Positions 44,457 to 56,745 of a DNA stretch of 64,000 bases are shown piece by piece (position 1 is the first letter of the stretch; each line of letters opens with the position of its first letter). A model generated the notes under the pieces. It made no database searches. It saw only the letters and a program-made list of their open reading frames with translations, and was not told the origin of the DNA. The DNA comes from Symsagittifera roscoffensis (lineage: Eukaryota > Xenacoelomorpha > Acoela > Convolutidae). Where the stretch lies: positions 17,667,613-17,731,612 of the forward strand of contig NC_087071.1 of the NCBI RefSeq assembly GCF_963678635.1, in the 5' to 3' direction. Position numbers and translations under genes: made by a program.

Positions 44457-46985
44457 TTCTTCGACCACGGGTTTATCGTCTGCTAGTTTCTCGAGTAATC
44501 AGTTCAAGTCATCACCTATCTCTGTCCTTCCCGTTTCCACTTGAATGAGATCATAGCCTTTTGCCTTAGTGTCCCCTCACAATTTTCGACTTGAGCATTA
44601 TCTCCATTGGCATCCCTTAGGTTCTTTTCAAGATTGTTTTCTCTGGACGCTCCTTTGGTGATTCGGGGTGATCTTCTATAGGTTTGCCAGACTTGTCGAG
44701 CCATCTCGTGAGTGGAAGATTATCATACGTTTCCTTATCTATGAAGGAGAAGCGATCTTTGATTTCTGGCCTATCTGCCTCTCTCTGTTCCTGTCTCTCG
44801 TAGAACTCCGTCTTCTTGTTCAAGCTATAGGTATTTTGTTGTTTGTTCTATGCTCAATTCTCATGTTGTATCCATCCAGGCGAACTTTCTATCTCCCAAT
44901 GTAGCTCTGATCTATTGAGTACGTTTTCAACCAGCTGAGTGCCCTGTTGTCGACCCGTAACTTAAACGGCTCGCTACATAGGTATACCCTGTAATTTTCG
45001 ACAAAGGTGACCACCGCGAGCATTTCTGCTTTAGGCGCCCCGTACTTCATCTCCGTATCACTCAAGACTTTACTCCCGTATGCTATCGGTCTCAAGACTG
45101 TCTTCCCGTTCCATTCCTGCTCTTGATGTAGAATGCCAGAAATCGCTACTACTGACGCATCCGTGTCCAGCACGTACATTCCTTTTTCCGTTGGCATCCC
45201 TAGCACCGTTGCTTCACACAACTACTTCTTTATTCTCTGGAATGACTCCTCTGCTGCATTGTTCCACGTGAATTTCTTGCCTTTGTGCCTCATCAGTTGT
45301 TGCATCGGGTACACTTTGTCCGCATAGCTCATAATGAACTCCCAATAGTAGTTCGCAAAACCCAAGAAGCTCATAAGTTGATGATCCTTTTTTTGCGATT
45401 TCCAGGTCAAAATCGCTTCTACTGCATTTGGGTCTGGTCTGATGCCATGTCTATCCACCATTCTCCCCAGGTATTTAATCGAGTCCTTGAGTATTTCGCA
45501 CTTTGATGGTTTGCACTTTAGTCCCGATCTCTTCATGCAGGCGAACACCTCGTCTAGTCGCTCGATGTGGTCTTCTAGTGTTGGTGTCGCTATTACCACA
45601 TGTCCACGTAGCACATTACCAGGTTGCCGTATTTCTTCGTTACACCTATCAGTGCGTGTGCCATCAATCGTTGAAACGTAGCCGTGGCGTTGCAAAGACC
45701 AAATGGCATCCTTCTCCATTGAAACAGCCCCAGCTCGCAGGCAAACCCTGTTTTATCCCTGTCTTGCTTCCTCAGTGGAACCTGCCAAAAAGCTGATCCT
45801 AAATCAAGAGTCGTAAAAAATTTTTGCGTGACCTAACTTCGAGAGGCTCTCATCATTGATAGGCATGGGATAGACATCCTTCACCGTGACGGAGTTCAGA
45901 TACCGAAAGTCGCAACAAAACCTTAATTGGTCGCCTTTCTTCTTAGCCATCACTACTCCACACGCCCACGGTGATTTGGATGATTCTATCATATCATACT
46001 CTAGTAAGGTCTCTATTTCTTTTCTACATGCATCCGATTTGTGTGGGGTCATACGCCTCACCCCTCCCTGTGCGGTTCCGCCGACTCTTCAAGCTCTATT
46101 TCATGTTCAAGAAAAATACAACATCCAATGTCTGCCTTATGTTTCGAAAAAATGTCCTCATTCCGCTCTAGTACGTCCTTGATGGCGCCGAGCTGTTCGT
46201 CCGTTAACTTGCCCCTCAAGTGCTTTATTTCTAGTAAAACCGGTTTATCCGTTTCTATTTCCTCTAGTGTGGGTCTTTCCGGGAAATTTGAACAACTCGA
46301 AAGTCCATCATCTGTCTCTGACTTAAGTGGTTTCACAAGACCTGATGTTTCTTTTATTTTCTTTAATCTTCTCAAGATACAAATCTTGTCCCTATGATTG
46401 GGACAATCAGGAACTTCATTCTCTTTTACATTTTTAGTCATTTCATATCGAGTTTTCACGGGTAAAGCGTATCCCAGTTTCCTTCCCCTCTGGATCGTGA
46501 TGGGTATATCAAGAATATTCAACAAGACACTGACGCAGAGGTCGTTCTTGGTTATCGAGAAGGATCTTCCTAAAACAGCAGCACTTTGACTATTTGGATT
46601 TGGGACTATGCATATTTGATTGTTGTCACTTAGTTCATTGTAATTTTTCATCCGCAAGCTTACAATTGCCGCTTCGTTTGCTTTCAGCCTCACCCTCCTA
46701 CTCAAGAATACCGGTGCTTTATTCTCATTCGTCATTATTAAATTCATAGGTTTAATTACATACTTCCTTTCCGGGTTTCGAATCCTGAACATGGCATTGT
46801 TTAGATCAATTGTTACGTCGAAATTTCTGATGAAGTCGTAACATGCTTAAAATGAATTGGTCAGACTTATCCAGGTTTTCCACCACAAGAAAGATCATCC
46901 ACAGGTTTCGTTCCCCCAAGTTTGGGGCTATAATTGGTGTCCTGCCTAGTACCCGCAGCGCCCCTTTGTTTGCAGCTGACACATT
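44457..46985 (-). pseudogene. Protease-tail/RT/RNase H module, copy C
   Basis: 2.53 kb. In sense order: the C-terminal half of the protease (RDFIRNFDVTI-type segment, broken in this copy near 46,840), a linker, RT from KKKGDQLRFCCDFRYLNS to MPFGLCNAT, the catalytic site with a one-base loss (about 45,601-45,608), the RT connection domain (YLGRMVDRHGI), RNase H (VLDTDASVVAISG … RVDNRALSW) and a linker. A shift also follows KLGHAKIF near 45,820. An in-frame TGA at about 44,505 is shared by all copies. The module ends in VVEEK and runs into the linker to integrase. Confidence 0.85.
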
Positions 46986-49479
46986 TTCTTCGACCACGGG
47001 TTTATCGTCTGCTAGTTTCTCGAGTAATCAGTTCAAGTCATCACCTATCTCTGTCCTTCCCGTTTCCACTTGATTGAGATCATAGCCTTTTGCCTTAGTG
47101 TCCCCTCACAATTTTCGACTTGAGCATTATCTCCATTGGCATCCCTTGGGTTCTTTTCAAGATTGTTTTCTCTGGACGCTCCTTTGGTAATTCGGGGTGA
47201 TCTTCTATAGGTTTGCCAGATTTGTCAAGCCATCTCGCGAGTGGAAGACTATCATACATTTCCTTATCCATGAAGGAGAAGCCATCTTTGATTTCTGGCC
47301 TATCTGCCTCCCTCTGTTCTTGTCTCATGTAGAACTCCGTCTTCTTACTCAAGCTATAGGCATTTTGATGTTTGTCTCTCGTCCTATGCTCAATTATCAT
47401 GTTGTATCCATCCAGGCAAACTATCCGTCTCCCAATGTAGCTCTGATCCATTGAGTACGTTTTCAACCAGCTGAGTGCCCTGTTGTCGACTCGTAACTTA
47501 AACGGCTCGCTACTTAGGTATACCCTGTATTTTTCGCAAAGGTGACCACCGCGAACATTTCTGCTTTAGACGCCCCGTACTTCATCTCCGAATCACTCGA
47601 GACTTTACTCCCGTATGCTATCGGTCTCAAGACTGTCTTTCCGTTCCATTCCTGTTCTTGATGTAGAATGCCAGAAATCGCTACTACTGACGCATCCGTG
47701 TCCAGCACGTACATTATTTTTTTCGTTGGCATCCCTAGCACCGGTGCTTCACACAACTCCTTCTTTATTCTCTGGAATGACTCCTCTGCTGCATTGTTCC
47801 ACGTGAATTTCTTGCCTTTGTGCCTCATCAGTTGTTGCATCGGGTACACTTTGTCCGCATAGCCCTTAATAAACTCCCTGTAACAGTTCGCAAAACCCAA
47901 GAAGCTCATCGGTTGATGTTCCTTTTTTTGCGATTTCCAGGTCAAAATCGCATCGACTGCATTTGAGACTGGTCTGATGCCATGTCTATCTACCATTCTC
48001 CCCAGGTATTTAATCGAGTCCTTGAGTATTTCAAACTTTGATGGTTTGCACTTTAGTCCCGATCTCTTCATGCAGGCGAACACCTCGTCTAGTCGCTCGA
48101 TGTGGTCTTCTAGTGTTGGTGTCGATATTACCACGTGTCCACGTAGCACATTACCAGGTTGCCGTATTTCTTCGTTACACCTATCAGTGCGTGTGCCATC
48201 AATCGTTGAAACGTAGTCGTGGCGTTGCAAAGACCAAAGGGCATCCTTCTCCATTGAAACAGCCCCAGCTCGCAGGCAAACTCTGTTTTATCCCTGTCTG
48301 CCAAAAGTTGATCCTAAATCAAGAGTCCCCTAACTTCGAGAGGCTCTCATCAATCATAGGTATGGGATAGACATCCTTCACCGTGACTGAGTTCAGATAC
48401 CGAAAGTCGCAACAAAACCTTAATTGGTCGTCTTTCTTCTTAGCCATCACTACTCCACACGCCCACGGTGATTTGGATGATTCTATGATATCAAACTCTA
48501 GTAAGGTCTCTATTTCTTTTCTACATGCATCCGATTTGTGTGGGGCCATACGCCTCACCCCCTCCCTGTGCCGTACCGCCGACTCTTCAAGCTCTATTTC
48601 ATGTTCAAGAAAACTACAACATCCATTGTCTACCTTATGTTTCGAAAAAACGTCCTCATTCCGCTCTAGTACGTCCTTGATGGCTTTGAGCTGTTCGTCC
48701 GTTAACTTGCCCCTCAAGTGCTCTATTTCTGGTAAAACCGGTTTATCCGTTTCTATTTCCTCTAGTGTGGGTTTTTCCGGGAAATTTGAACAGCTCGAAA
48801 GTCCATCATCTGTCTCTGACTTAAGTGGTTTCACAAGACCTGATGTTTCTTTTATTTTCTTTAATCTTCTCAAGATACAAATCTTGTCCCTATGATTGGG
48901 ACTATCAGGAACTTCATTCTCTTTTACATTTTTAATCATTTCATATCGAGTTTTCACGGGTAAAGCGTATCCCAGTTTCCTTCCCCTCTGGATCGTGATG
49001 GGTATATCAAGAGTATTCAACAAGACACTGACGCAGAGGTCGTTCTTGGTTATCAAGAAGGATCTTCCTAAAACAGCAGCACTTTGACTATTTGGATTTG
49101 GGACTATGCATATTTGATTGTTGTCACTTAGTTCATTGTAATTTTTCATCCGCAAGCTTACAATTGCCGCTTCGTTTGCTTTCAGCCTCACCCTCCTACT
49201 CAAGAATACCGGTGCTTTATTCTCATTCGTCATTATTAAATTCATAGGTTTAATTACGTACTTCCTTTCCGGGTTTCGAATCCTGAACATGGCATTGTTT
49301 AGATCAATTGTTACGTCGAAATTTCTGATGAAGTCTCTGCTTAAAATGAATTGGTCAGACTCATCCAGGTTTTCCACCACAAGAAAGATCATCCACAGGT
49401 TTCGTTCCCCCAAGTTTGGGGCTATAATTGGTGTCCTGCCTAGTACCCGCAGCGCCCCTTTGTTTGCAGCTGACACATT
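46986..49479 (-). pseudogene. Protease-tail/RT/RNase H module, copy B
   Basis: 2.49 kb, in direct tandem with copies A and C and about 95% like them by eye. The first part, 49,476-48,319, is one long intact frame through protease tail, linker and RT motif 1-2 (KKKDDQLRFCCDFRYLNS). A ~50-base deletion relative to the others occurs near 48,298-48,330. The same one-base loss at YVDD is present at about 48,136-48,143. RNase H follows in the frame 48,254-47,514 and then the linker 47,466-47,095. The same in-frame TGA lies at about 47,031. Confidence 0.85.
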
Positions 49480-51918
49480 TTCTTCGACAACGGGTTTATC
49501 GTCTGCTAGTTTCTCGAGTAATCAGTTCAAGTCATCACCTGTCTCTGTCCTTCCCGTTTCCACTTGATTGAGATCATAGCCTTTTGCCTTAGTGTCCCCT
49601 CACAATTTTCGACTTGAGCATTATCTCCATTGGCATCCCTTGGGTTCTTTTCAAGATTGTTTTCTCTGGACGCTCCTTTGGTAATTCGGGGTGATCTTCT
49701 ATAGGTTTGCCAGACTTGTCGAGCCATCTCGTGAGTGGAAGACTATCATACGTTTCCTTATCCATGAAGGAGAAGCCATCTTTGATTTCTGGCCTATCTG
49801 CCTCCCTCTGTTCTTGTCTCATGTAGAACTCCGTCTTCTTACTCAAGTTAATGGCATTTTGATGTTTGTCTCTCGTCCTATGCTCAATTATCATGTTGTA
49901 TCCATCCAGGCAAACTATCCATCTCCCAATGTAGCTCTGATCCATTGAGTACGTTTTCAACCAGCTGAGTGCCCTGTTGTCGACTCGTAACTTAAACGGC
50001 TCGCTACCTAGGTATACCCTGTATTTTTCGACAAAGGTGACCACCGCGAACATTTCTGCTTTAGGCGCTCCGTACTTCATCTCCGTATCACTCAAGACTT
50101 TACTCCCGTATGCTATCGGTCTCAAGACTGTCTTTCCGTTCCATTCCTGCTCTTGATTTAGAATGCCAGAAATCGCTACTACTGACGCATCCGTGTCCAG
50201 CACGTACATTCCTTTTTCCGTTGGCATCCCTAGCACCGGTGCTTCACACAACTCCTTCTTTATTCTCTGAAATGACTCCTCTGCTGCATTGTTCCACGTG
50301 AATTTCTTGCCTTTGTGCCTCATCAGTTGTTGCATCGGGTACACTTTGTCCGCATAGCCCATAATGAACTCCCAATAATAGTTCGCAAAACCCAAGAAGC
50401 TCATCAGTTGATGTCCCTTTTTTTGCGATTTCCAGGTCAAAATCGCTTCTACTGCATTTGGGTCTGGTCTGATGCCATGTCTATCCACCATTCTCCCCAG
50501 GTATTTAATCGAGTCCTTGAGTATTTCGCACTTTGATGGTTTGCACTTTAGTCCCGATCTGTTCATGCAGGCGAACACCTCGTCTAGTCGCTCGATGTGG
50601 TCTTCTAGTGTTGGTGTCGATATTACCACGTGTCCACGTAGCACATTACCAGGTTGCCGTATTTCTTCGTTACACCTATCAGTGCGTGTGCCATCAATCG
50701 TTGAAACGTAGTCGTGGCGTTGCAAAGACCAAAGGGCATCCTTCTCCATTGAAACAGCCCCAGCTCGCAGGCAAACCCTGTTTTATCCCTGTCTTGCTTC
50801 CTCAGTGGGACCTGCCAAAAAGTTGATCCTAAATCAAGAGTCGTAAAAAGTTTTGCGTCCCCTAACTTCGAGAGGCTCTCATCAATCATAGGTATGGGAT
50901 AGACATCCTTCACCGTGACTGAGTTCAGATACCGAAAGTCGCAACAAAACCTTAATTGGTCGTCTTTCTTCTTAGCCATCACTACTCCACACGCCCACGG
51001 TGATTTGGATGATTCTATGATATCAAACTCTAGTAAGGTCTCTATTTCTTTTCTACATGCATCCGATTTGTGTGGGGTCATACGCCTCAACCCCTCCCTG
51101 TGCCGTACCGCCGACTCTTCAAGCTCTAATTCATGCTCAAGAAAACTACAACATCCAATGTCTGCCTTATGTTTCGAAAAAACGTCCTCATTCCGCTCTA
51201 GTACGTCCTTGATGGCTTTGAGCTGTTCGTCCGTTAACTTGCCCCTCAAGTGCTCTATTTCTGGTAAAACCGGTTTATCCGTTTCTATTTCCTCTAGTGT
51301 GGGTCCTTCCGGGAAATTTGAACAGCTCGAAAGTCCATCATCTGTCTCTGACTTAAGTGGTTTCACAAGACCTGATGTTTCTTTTATTTTCTTTAATCTT
51401 CTCAAGATACAAATCTTGTCCCTATGATTGGGACAATCAAGAACTTCATTCTCTTTTTCATTTTCAGTCATTTCATATTGAGTTTTCAGGGGTAAAACTT
51501 ATCCCAGTTTCCTTAAACAGCAGCACTTTGACTATTTGGATTTCGGACTATGCATATTTGCTTGTTGTCACTTAGTTCATTGTATTTTTCATCCGCAAGC
51601 TTACAATTGCCGCTTCGTTTGCTTTCAGCCTCACCCTCCTACTCAAGAATACCGGTGCTTTATTCTCATTAGTCATTAATAAATTTACCGTTATAATTAC
51701 GTACTTCCTTTCCGGGTTTCGAATCCTGAAGATGGCATTTTATAGATCAATTGTTACGTCGAAATTTCTTATGAAGTCTCTGCCTAAAACGAATTGGTCA
51801 GCCTCATCCAGGTTTTCCACCACAAGAAAGCTCATCCGCAGGTTGCGTTCCCCCAAGTTTAGGTCTATTATTGTTGTCCTGCCTAGTATCCGCAGCGCCC
51901 CTTTGTTTGCAGCTGACA
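49480..51918 (-). pseudogene. Protease-tail/RT/RNase H module, copy A
   Basis: 2.44 kb, the copy next to gag/protease. The protease tail (VLGRDFIRNFDVTIDL) is at about 51,740-51,790. A deletion of roughly 85 bases occurs near 51,505-51,520 relative to the other copies. The RT N-terminal half is one frame (51,471-50,623) with LFTTLDLGSTFWQVPL (first catalytic Asp) and MPFGLCNATTTFQ, ending at a shift in the YVDD region (CYVDTW). The C-terminal half and RNase H are one intact 386-codon frame, 50,749-49,589 (LDTDASVVAISG … RVDNRALSWLKTYSM). The in-frame TGA lies at about 49,526. Confidence 0.88.
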
Positions 51919-52234
51919 GCCGTATTCTCGAGTCTATCAAATCGTCTTTTTAGAAGCCCATTCGCTCCCAAGTTTCGATTGGTATAACGCTCAGAACCGC
52001 TCCCGTGTCTAGTAACCCGCGCAACTGAGTCTTCTTGCCGCTTATGTCAAGCACGTGTGCTGATGCGTCTGCTTCCGTTCCGATATGCATTGCATCCTCT
52101 TCCAACATGGCGCAGTGTCCAATCGATCTCACTTTCAGTTCTTCTCTGCCCACGTAGATCTGTCCGGCTAGGTCTTCGTCACATGTTATCATAGTTTTCG
52201 TGTAGATGTTTATCCCATCAATGTGTAACATCAC
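51919..52234 (-). pseudogene. Aspartic protease N-terminal half
   Basis: The frame contains RGLLDTGAVLSVIPIETWERMG, with the D-T-G-A catalytic loop of retropepsins. It continues in phase, after a TAA at 51,950, into KDDLIDSRIRLSAANKG and so into the protease tail of module copy A. Only this first half is single-copy; the second half is carried along in each tandem module. Confidence 0.8.
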
Positions 52235-54765
52235 CTCATGCGGACCATAGGCTTCCGTGTACCTATTTTCGATGCGGACCGCTTGCTACCACCTCTTGTG
52301 AGTAGTGCCCTCAAAGCTCTAGAAGTTGTCTTCGGACTTATTGCACTTAAGTAATCTGCGTACACATCAATGTGCATTATCATCTGATAGCTTGGCTCAC
52401 TCAGGTTTCCCGTTACTTCGTGGCCACCCACAGTGATTATCGACATTATTCTGGCTCCAATTTTTGTTATTCCGACTGCTTTTCCCGTCATCATTTTTAG
52501 AGTATTGCATTTTCCACTCCTTGTCGCGCCCCCTTCGGCGTCTGGTACTGGCACCGACCTACATAATGTCTCATTCAACTTCTGCCTATCGATCTCCTTT
52601 TTCAGTCGTTGCTCGATCTCTTTCGTCGCTAGGTCTTGTTTCACTTTGTTGATAGCATCCGCAGCTGCTATCTCATAGTTTATTTCCAGAGAATTCATGG
52701 CCTCGGCTTCTATGGCTTTTTTGACTTGTGTTACACCCTTCACCGTTTTTGTCGGTAGTTCCGCACTCGGTGCCTCCGAGGTTTTTGTGTCAAAATTGGC
52801 TTGCCTGTTCCTCGTGTTCTGTACTGCCGCGATCGCTAGCTTGTGTTTGGGGTGACTTTGGTTCTTCACTGCTTCCCAAAACAGCGGACAATTCATCCTG
52901 AAGTGGCCTTCTTGATTGCAGAAGAAGCACCTCGCACCTATTTTGATGATCAAGCCACTATAGAACTCATGTTCCTCCGTCTGGCTCATATCTTCCTCAT
53001 CCGGCGCATATCCCAGACTCTTCATGCCTTGCTTGTACGTGGTGCAATCCGCCACGTGATGATCCGCTGATCCGCAATTTGCGCATGACCTACGTTTGTC
53101 CATATCATCTCTAGGCTTGTACCATGACGACCTCTGTGGCTGACTCCCCCCTTGTATGTTCCTATTGTCCGAGTTCGAGTACTTCTTAGGTTTCATCAAC
53201 ATGTACTTCCTTGACTTTTGTCTCATTTCTTCCGGAGTCTGTGCATTATCTTTCGACAGTGTATAGTATGTTGCTAACATTGTTCTCAAGTCGTCACTTT
53301 TTACCCCATCGATAAACTTCGAGGCGTTGCTCAAGTTCCTTCTATTTGTTGATTCTTCAGGATCACTCCTTCTTCTCAGGCTCTCAAGATCATCCAGGAA
53401 TCGATCGATTGATTCATCGTCCCTCTGTCTTCTCTTTTCAAATCTCATCATAGCTTGGTTGCCCTTCATTCCTGATCCGAATCGGTTCAACAATATCTCG
53501 AAGATCTTGTCCGCAGTACCACGTTCCTCTTCCTTCTTTGCAACTACACATTTTAACGCTGTACCCTCTAAGTTGCTCAGTATAGCCGTGCAGGCCTGGC
53601 TGTCGTCATTCAAGTTGTCTTGTTCCAAATGTACTCTCATGACTTCTACCCATGTGTCGATGCATGCATCTGAGTCGTCTTTAAATTCCTTTGGTTTCTT
53701 GAAGGTTTTCCTGGATTTGCCACCTCCTCTTTCTCTCGAGTCAGTGTTCCTTGTAGCGACCGCTTCCAGTGTCCTATTCATCATTTCCCAGGTGTTTGCC
53801 CACGTCATGGCATCGGGTCCTACATTGTTGCTCGTTGTGGATTCCCCTGAACCATTTGTCGTATTTGAGGTTCCACTCTTCATAATTGTCTTGGCCCCCT
53901 GGTCCTATGCTCGCTGCACCCCTGGGTAACGGTGTGGACTCCCGCTTGTTCCGTTGTGGTTCTACGAAATCGACTCTGTTGCCTTGCGTTCTGTCTGTAG
54001 CCAGCTTGTCTTGTGCTTTAGAGTTTCTCAAGAGAGCATCTATTTTGGACTGTATGGCACATGAACTTTCAGCCTGGTCTGTGCTCATTGTGTTTATTCT
54101 CGTCTCCAGACTCCATAACTTGTTGTTCACCGTGTCATATCGTTGCATCATTTCTTGCATGTCCTTTTTGATATTTTTCTTGCGCTCTTCATCGGTAGCC
54201 TCTACCTTGTCTGACATCTGCTGTAGCTTTTCTTCCGTCGCCCCCGCCAGGTTGAAGTAATTGTCTAGGTTCTCGTTCTTGTTGTATCTTATTTCCTTTT
54301 TAGTACTTGTCGATCTTCTTCATTGCATTTCACTTTTTTGTCAATTTGATCCAAGTTCGCCATCAAATCGCCCAGCTCGAGAGAGGTTGTTTTTTCGTGA
54401 TTAGCTGTTGGCCCATGGTTAGCTGTTGCCCAATGTTTGATTTGCTCATCGTTTTGAATGCTCATTGTTTCCGGCGTGTTGCTTGTTGTGTCCTCCACAG
54501 TGTCAATTGGCGAGAACTCTATCGTCATCTTTTCTTCTTCTTCCGCATTCGGCATCGGTGTTGACTCCGTTGTTTTCCTTGCCACCTCATCAACACTCTG
54601 ATCTGGTGTCTCAAGATCAATTTCTATAGCAGGTACCGTTCGTCCCTCCACGCCGCTTACTTTCGTTTTGCTCTCCTTTGCGCTTCTTGTGTTGACCATG
54701 CTCACTGAAAAGTTCCTGCTCATTAATTTTTGGTCCGAGGGAGTTATGACTTGTCTTTGACTCAA
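52231..54765 (-). pseudogene. Gag polyprotein of giant element (three frames)
   Basis: Three frames in succession: 54,765-54,289, 54,217-53,774 and 53,883-52,231. The likely start is the ATG at 54,699 (MVNTRSAKES), a common gypsy Gag N-terminus. The long third frame has a Gag-like core (DACIDTWVEVMRVHLEQD … FIDGVKSDDLRTMLATYY) and two CCHC zinc knuckles of C-x2-C-x4-H-x4-C form (CANCGSADHHVADC and CFFCNQEGHFRMNC), which bind genomic RNA. The middle frame is coiled-coil-like. The frames overlap in different phases, so shifts lie near 54,280 and 53,830. The last part abuts the protease. Confidence 0.82.
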
Positions 54766-55029
54766 GAACTCTTTTTTCTGCTATCGGTACCCTACTTCGC
54801 CTCAAGATTTTTATTTACAGTTTTCTCTATTTATAATATTAATATTTACAAAATTCTTTTCTAAGGATAAAAATTCTAAAAAGTATTCCTAGTTCTCTTA
54901 AAACAAATCTTCAATTCGTGATCTTAATAGAGCGGTTTTTTTGTGATTTAATCGTTCTGACCGATCATTTTTGCTTTACTTAAGTGTTGGGATATTTCAC
55001 TCTGTCCTAAGACCTATCACTCAAGTGTT

Positions 55030-55165
55030 GGGACACTTCGCACTGTCCCAAGACCTTTTCTAACTGACCCAAGGTTTCTCCGTACTGTGGCAAGACCTTT
55101 ACGTACTGTTCCAAGACTTTTTCGTACTGTCCCAAGACTTTTCCGTACTGCCCCAAGACTTCGTC
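55030..55165. repeat. 21-bp tandem repeat in leader
   Basis: Six or so degenerate copies of CGTACTGTCCCAAGACTTTTC. The minus-strand open frame across it is only a seven-residue translation repeat (VRKSLGT). Confidence 0.8.
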
Positions 55166-55948
55166 GTTGGGACGCTTGAACCACTATCCCTGATACCACC
55201 ACTTGAGCTCTAGTATAAAAATTTCCCCAAAACTCAACCTTACTGGCCAAAAAGTTTCAATTACTAACCCCCTGTATTTTTCTCCCTTTTTTATTCTAAT
55301 GCAAGTTGAAACCCAACTTGTTCGCAGGTATCTTGTGATCACCTGTTCGTTCAAAACCGATAAAATTGGTACCGGAAACGTAAAAACTTAAACGAGAAAA
55401 ATGATAAAAACAGACAGATGAACCCACCTAAAATTCAAAGGTGACCAATGTCGTCCTTTCGTTAAGAAAAATGTCTGGTACCTGATTGTCACGCGTTTTC
55501 CTCCCCCCTACTAACGTTCTTACGGGTATTTTCCTTCCGGGTTACAAACACTGTCTATTTCCGTTCCCCCCACCCGATCCGACCAGGGTACCTACCTTAA
55601 TTGATCTTAAACTTGGATATCGTTGCTTTATAATTCACGCGTGTAAGATTAAAATGTAACTAAATCGACGATATCGATTGATTAGTTACTGTAACGTGTC
55701 CCCCTTTTTTACAATTTGCAACCGCCAACGTCTAACCTAACCAGCCCCCTTCTAACCTCCCCCCTATTTAGCCCCCCTCTTAAGCCGAAAATCACCTTAA
55801 ACGCTGGGTGCTAAATCTCTTGAGAGAAAACCGTAGAACTTGTTTCCAAGCTCTGCTCGAGTAAAACTGTTCCTCAAAACAGTGGGGTTCCGCTTATCCA
55901 ATTTTACACTTATCTCCCATAATGTAATAAGGATTCTAACGATACCCG

Positions 55949-56248
55949 ATTGACCAACCAGAACACCCCTGTGTGTCCTCCTCTGGTTGTTCTGATTCCG
56001 TGCTAGTTGTCTCCTTGGCTTGTCCAGCACCTCTCACCAGAACCACTTTCCCACTTGGCTGGCCACTTGTTCCAGTCAAGTCTCCCAGTGGTCTGTCAAT
56101 TGACCAAACAGAACACCCCTGTGTGTCTTCTCTGTTCGGTCCCGTCGGTGCTGGATGTGTCTTTGTCGTGTCCAGCACTTGTCGGGTTTCCTTCCTCTGA
56201 ACCACTTTCCTACTTGGCTGGGCACCTTTTCCAGCCAAGTCTCCTAGT
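55949..56248. repeat. ~150-bp tandem duplication in leader
   Basis: Two diverged copies, each starting TTGACCAA(C/A)CAGAACACCC and ending AGTCTCC(C/T)AGTGGTC. Confidence 0.75.
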
Positions 56249-56716
56249 GGTCCAGCTAAGTTGCAAGCTATCTGAAAACCCTTGACAACGCCCCACACTC
56301 GGGCACCATTTTAAATTGCTGAATTGATCGAAACGATCGGTCTTATGAAAACAGTATGGGTATACTATTTAATTAATATAAAGGTTTGATCCAACTAATC
56401 TGGTATCAAAGTCACTGTCCTGTCCCTGGTTACCCCCTTACTCGGTTAGCTAGGCCTCGTTCTTATTTTATATAGTTTTTGTTTCGCTTTTTGTCTTTTT
56501 GCTCGTTTTTTGTCCCCCTAGTTACCCCCTTATTCGGTTAGCTAGGCCTCGTTCGGAGAGCGTACCAGGAATTTTCTCGAGTTTTCTTAAAAAGCTATCA
56601 CGGTACAGCCGGAAGGATTACACGTTCCCGCTGAACCGTACCACCGGTACTCTAGAATGGGCATGTAGCCCGGAGCTGTGTCAAGTGGGTTTGACTCCGT
56701 AGTCATGATGTCGTAA

Positions 56717-56734
56717 AAACACCCAGGAGCGCCA
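56717..56734 (-). promoter_or_regulatory. Candidate primer-binding site
   Basis: On the sense strand, 11 bases after the 5' LTR end, TGGCGCTCCTGGGTG begins with TGG as expected for pairing with a tRNA 3' CCA end. The tRNA cannot be named, and the gap to the LTR is longer than usual. Confidence 0.35.
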
Positions 56735-56745
56735 TAAAAACACTA

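Larger units (their letters stand above)
54806..56745 (-). other. 5' leader of giant element
   Basis: About 1.9 kb between the 5' LTR and gag without a convincing ORF. It holds the primer-binding candidate next to the LTR, a 21-bp tandem repeat, a ~150-bp duplication and a short repeat of GGTTAGCTAGGCCTCGTTC at about 56,444 and 56,536. Packaging signals or an internal ribosome entry could lie here, but nothing shows it. Confidence 0.6.

Noticed and set aside
34371-49530. Reassigned TGA codon explaining in-frame TGAs
   Set aside because: TAG, TAA and frameshifts occur in the same ORFs, and the host genes LYRM4, TOE1 and SLC25A26 contain no internal TGA.
53327-53929. A 200-codon plus-strand frame
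   Set aside because: Antisense shadow of gag, which has two zinc knuckles on the minus strand.
55017-55250. Repeated protein (VRKSLGT)n in the leader
   Set aside because: Translation of a 21-bp tandem repeat, with no start or conservation signs.
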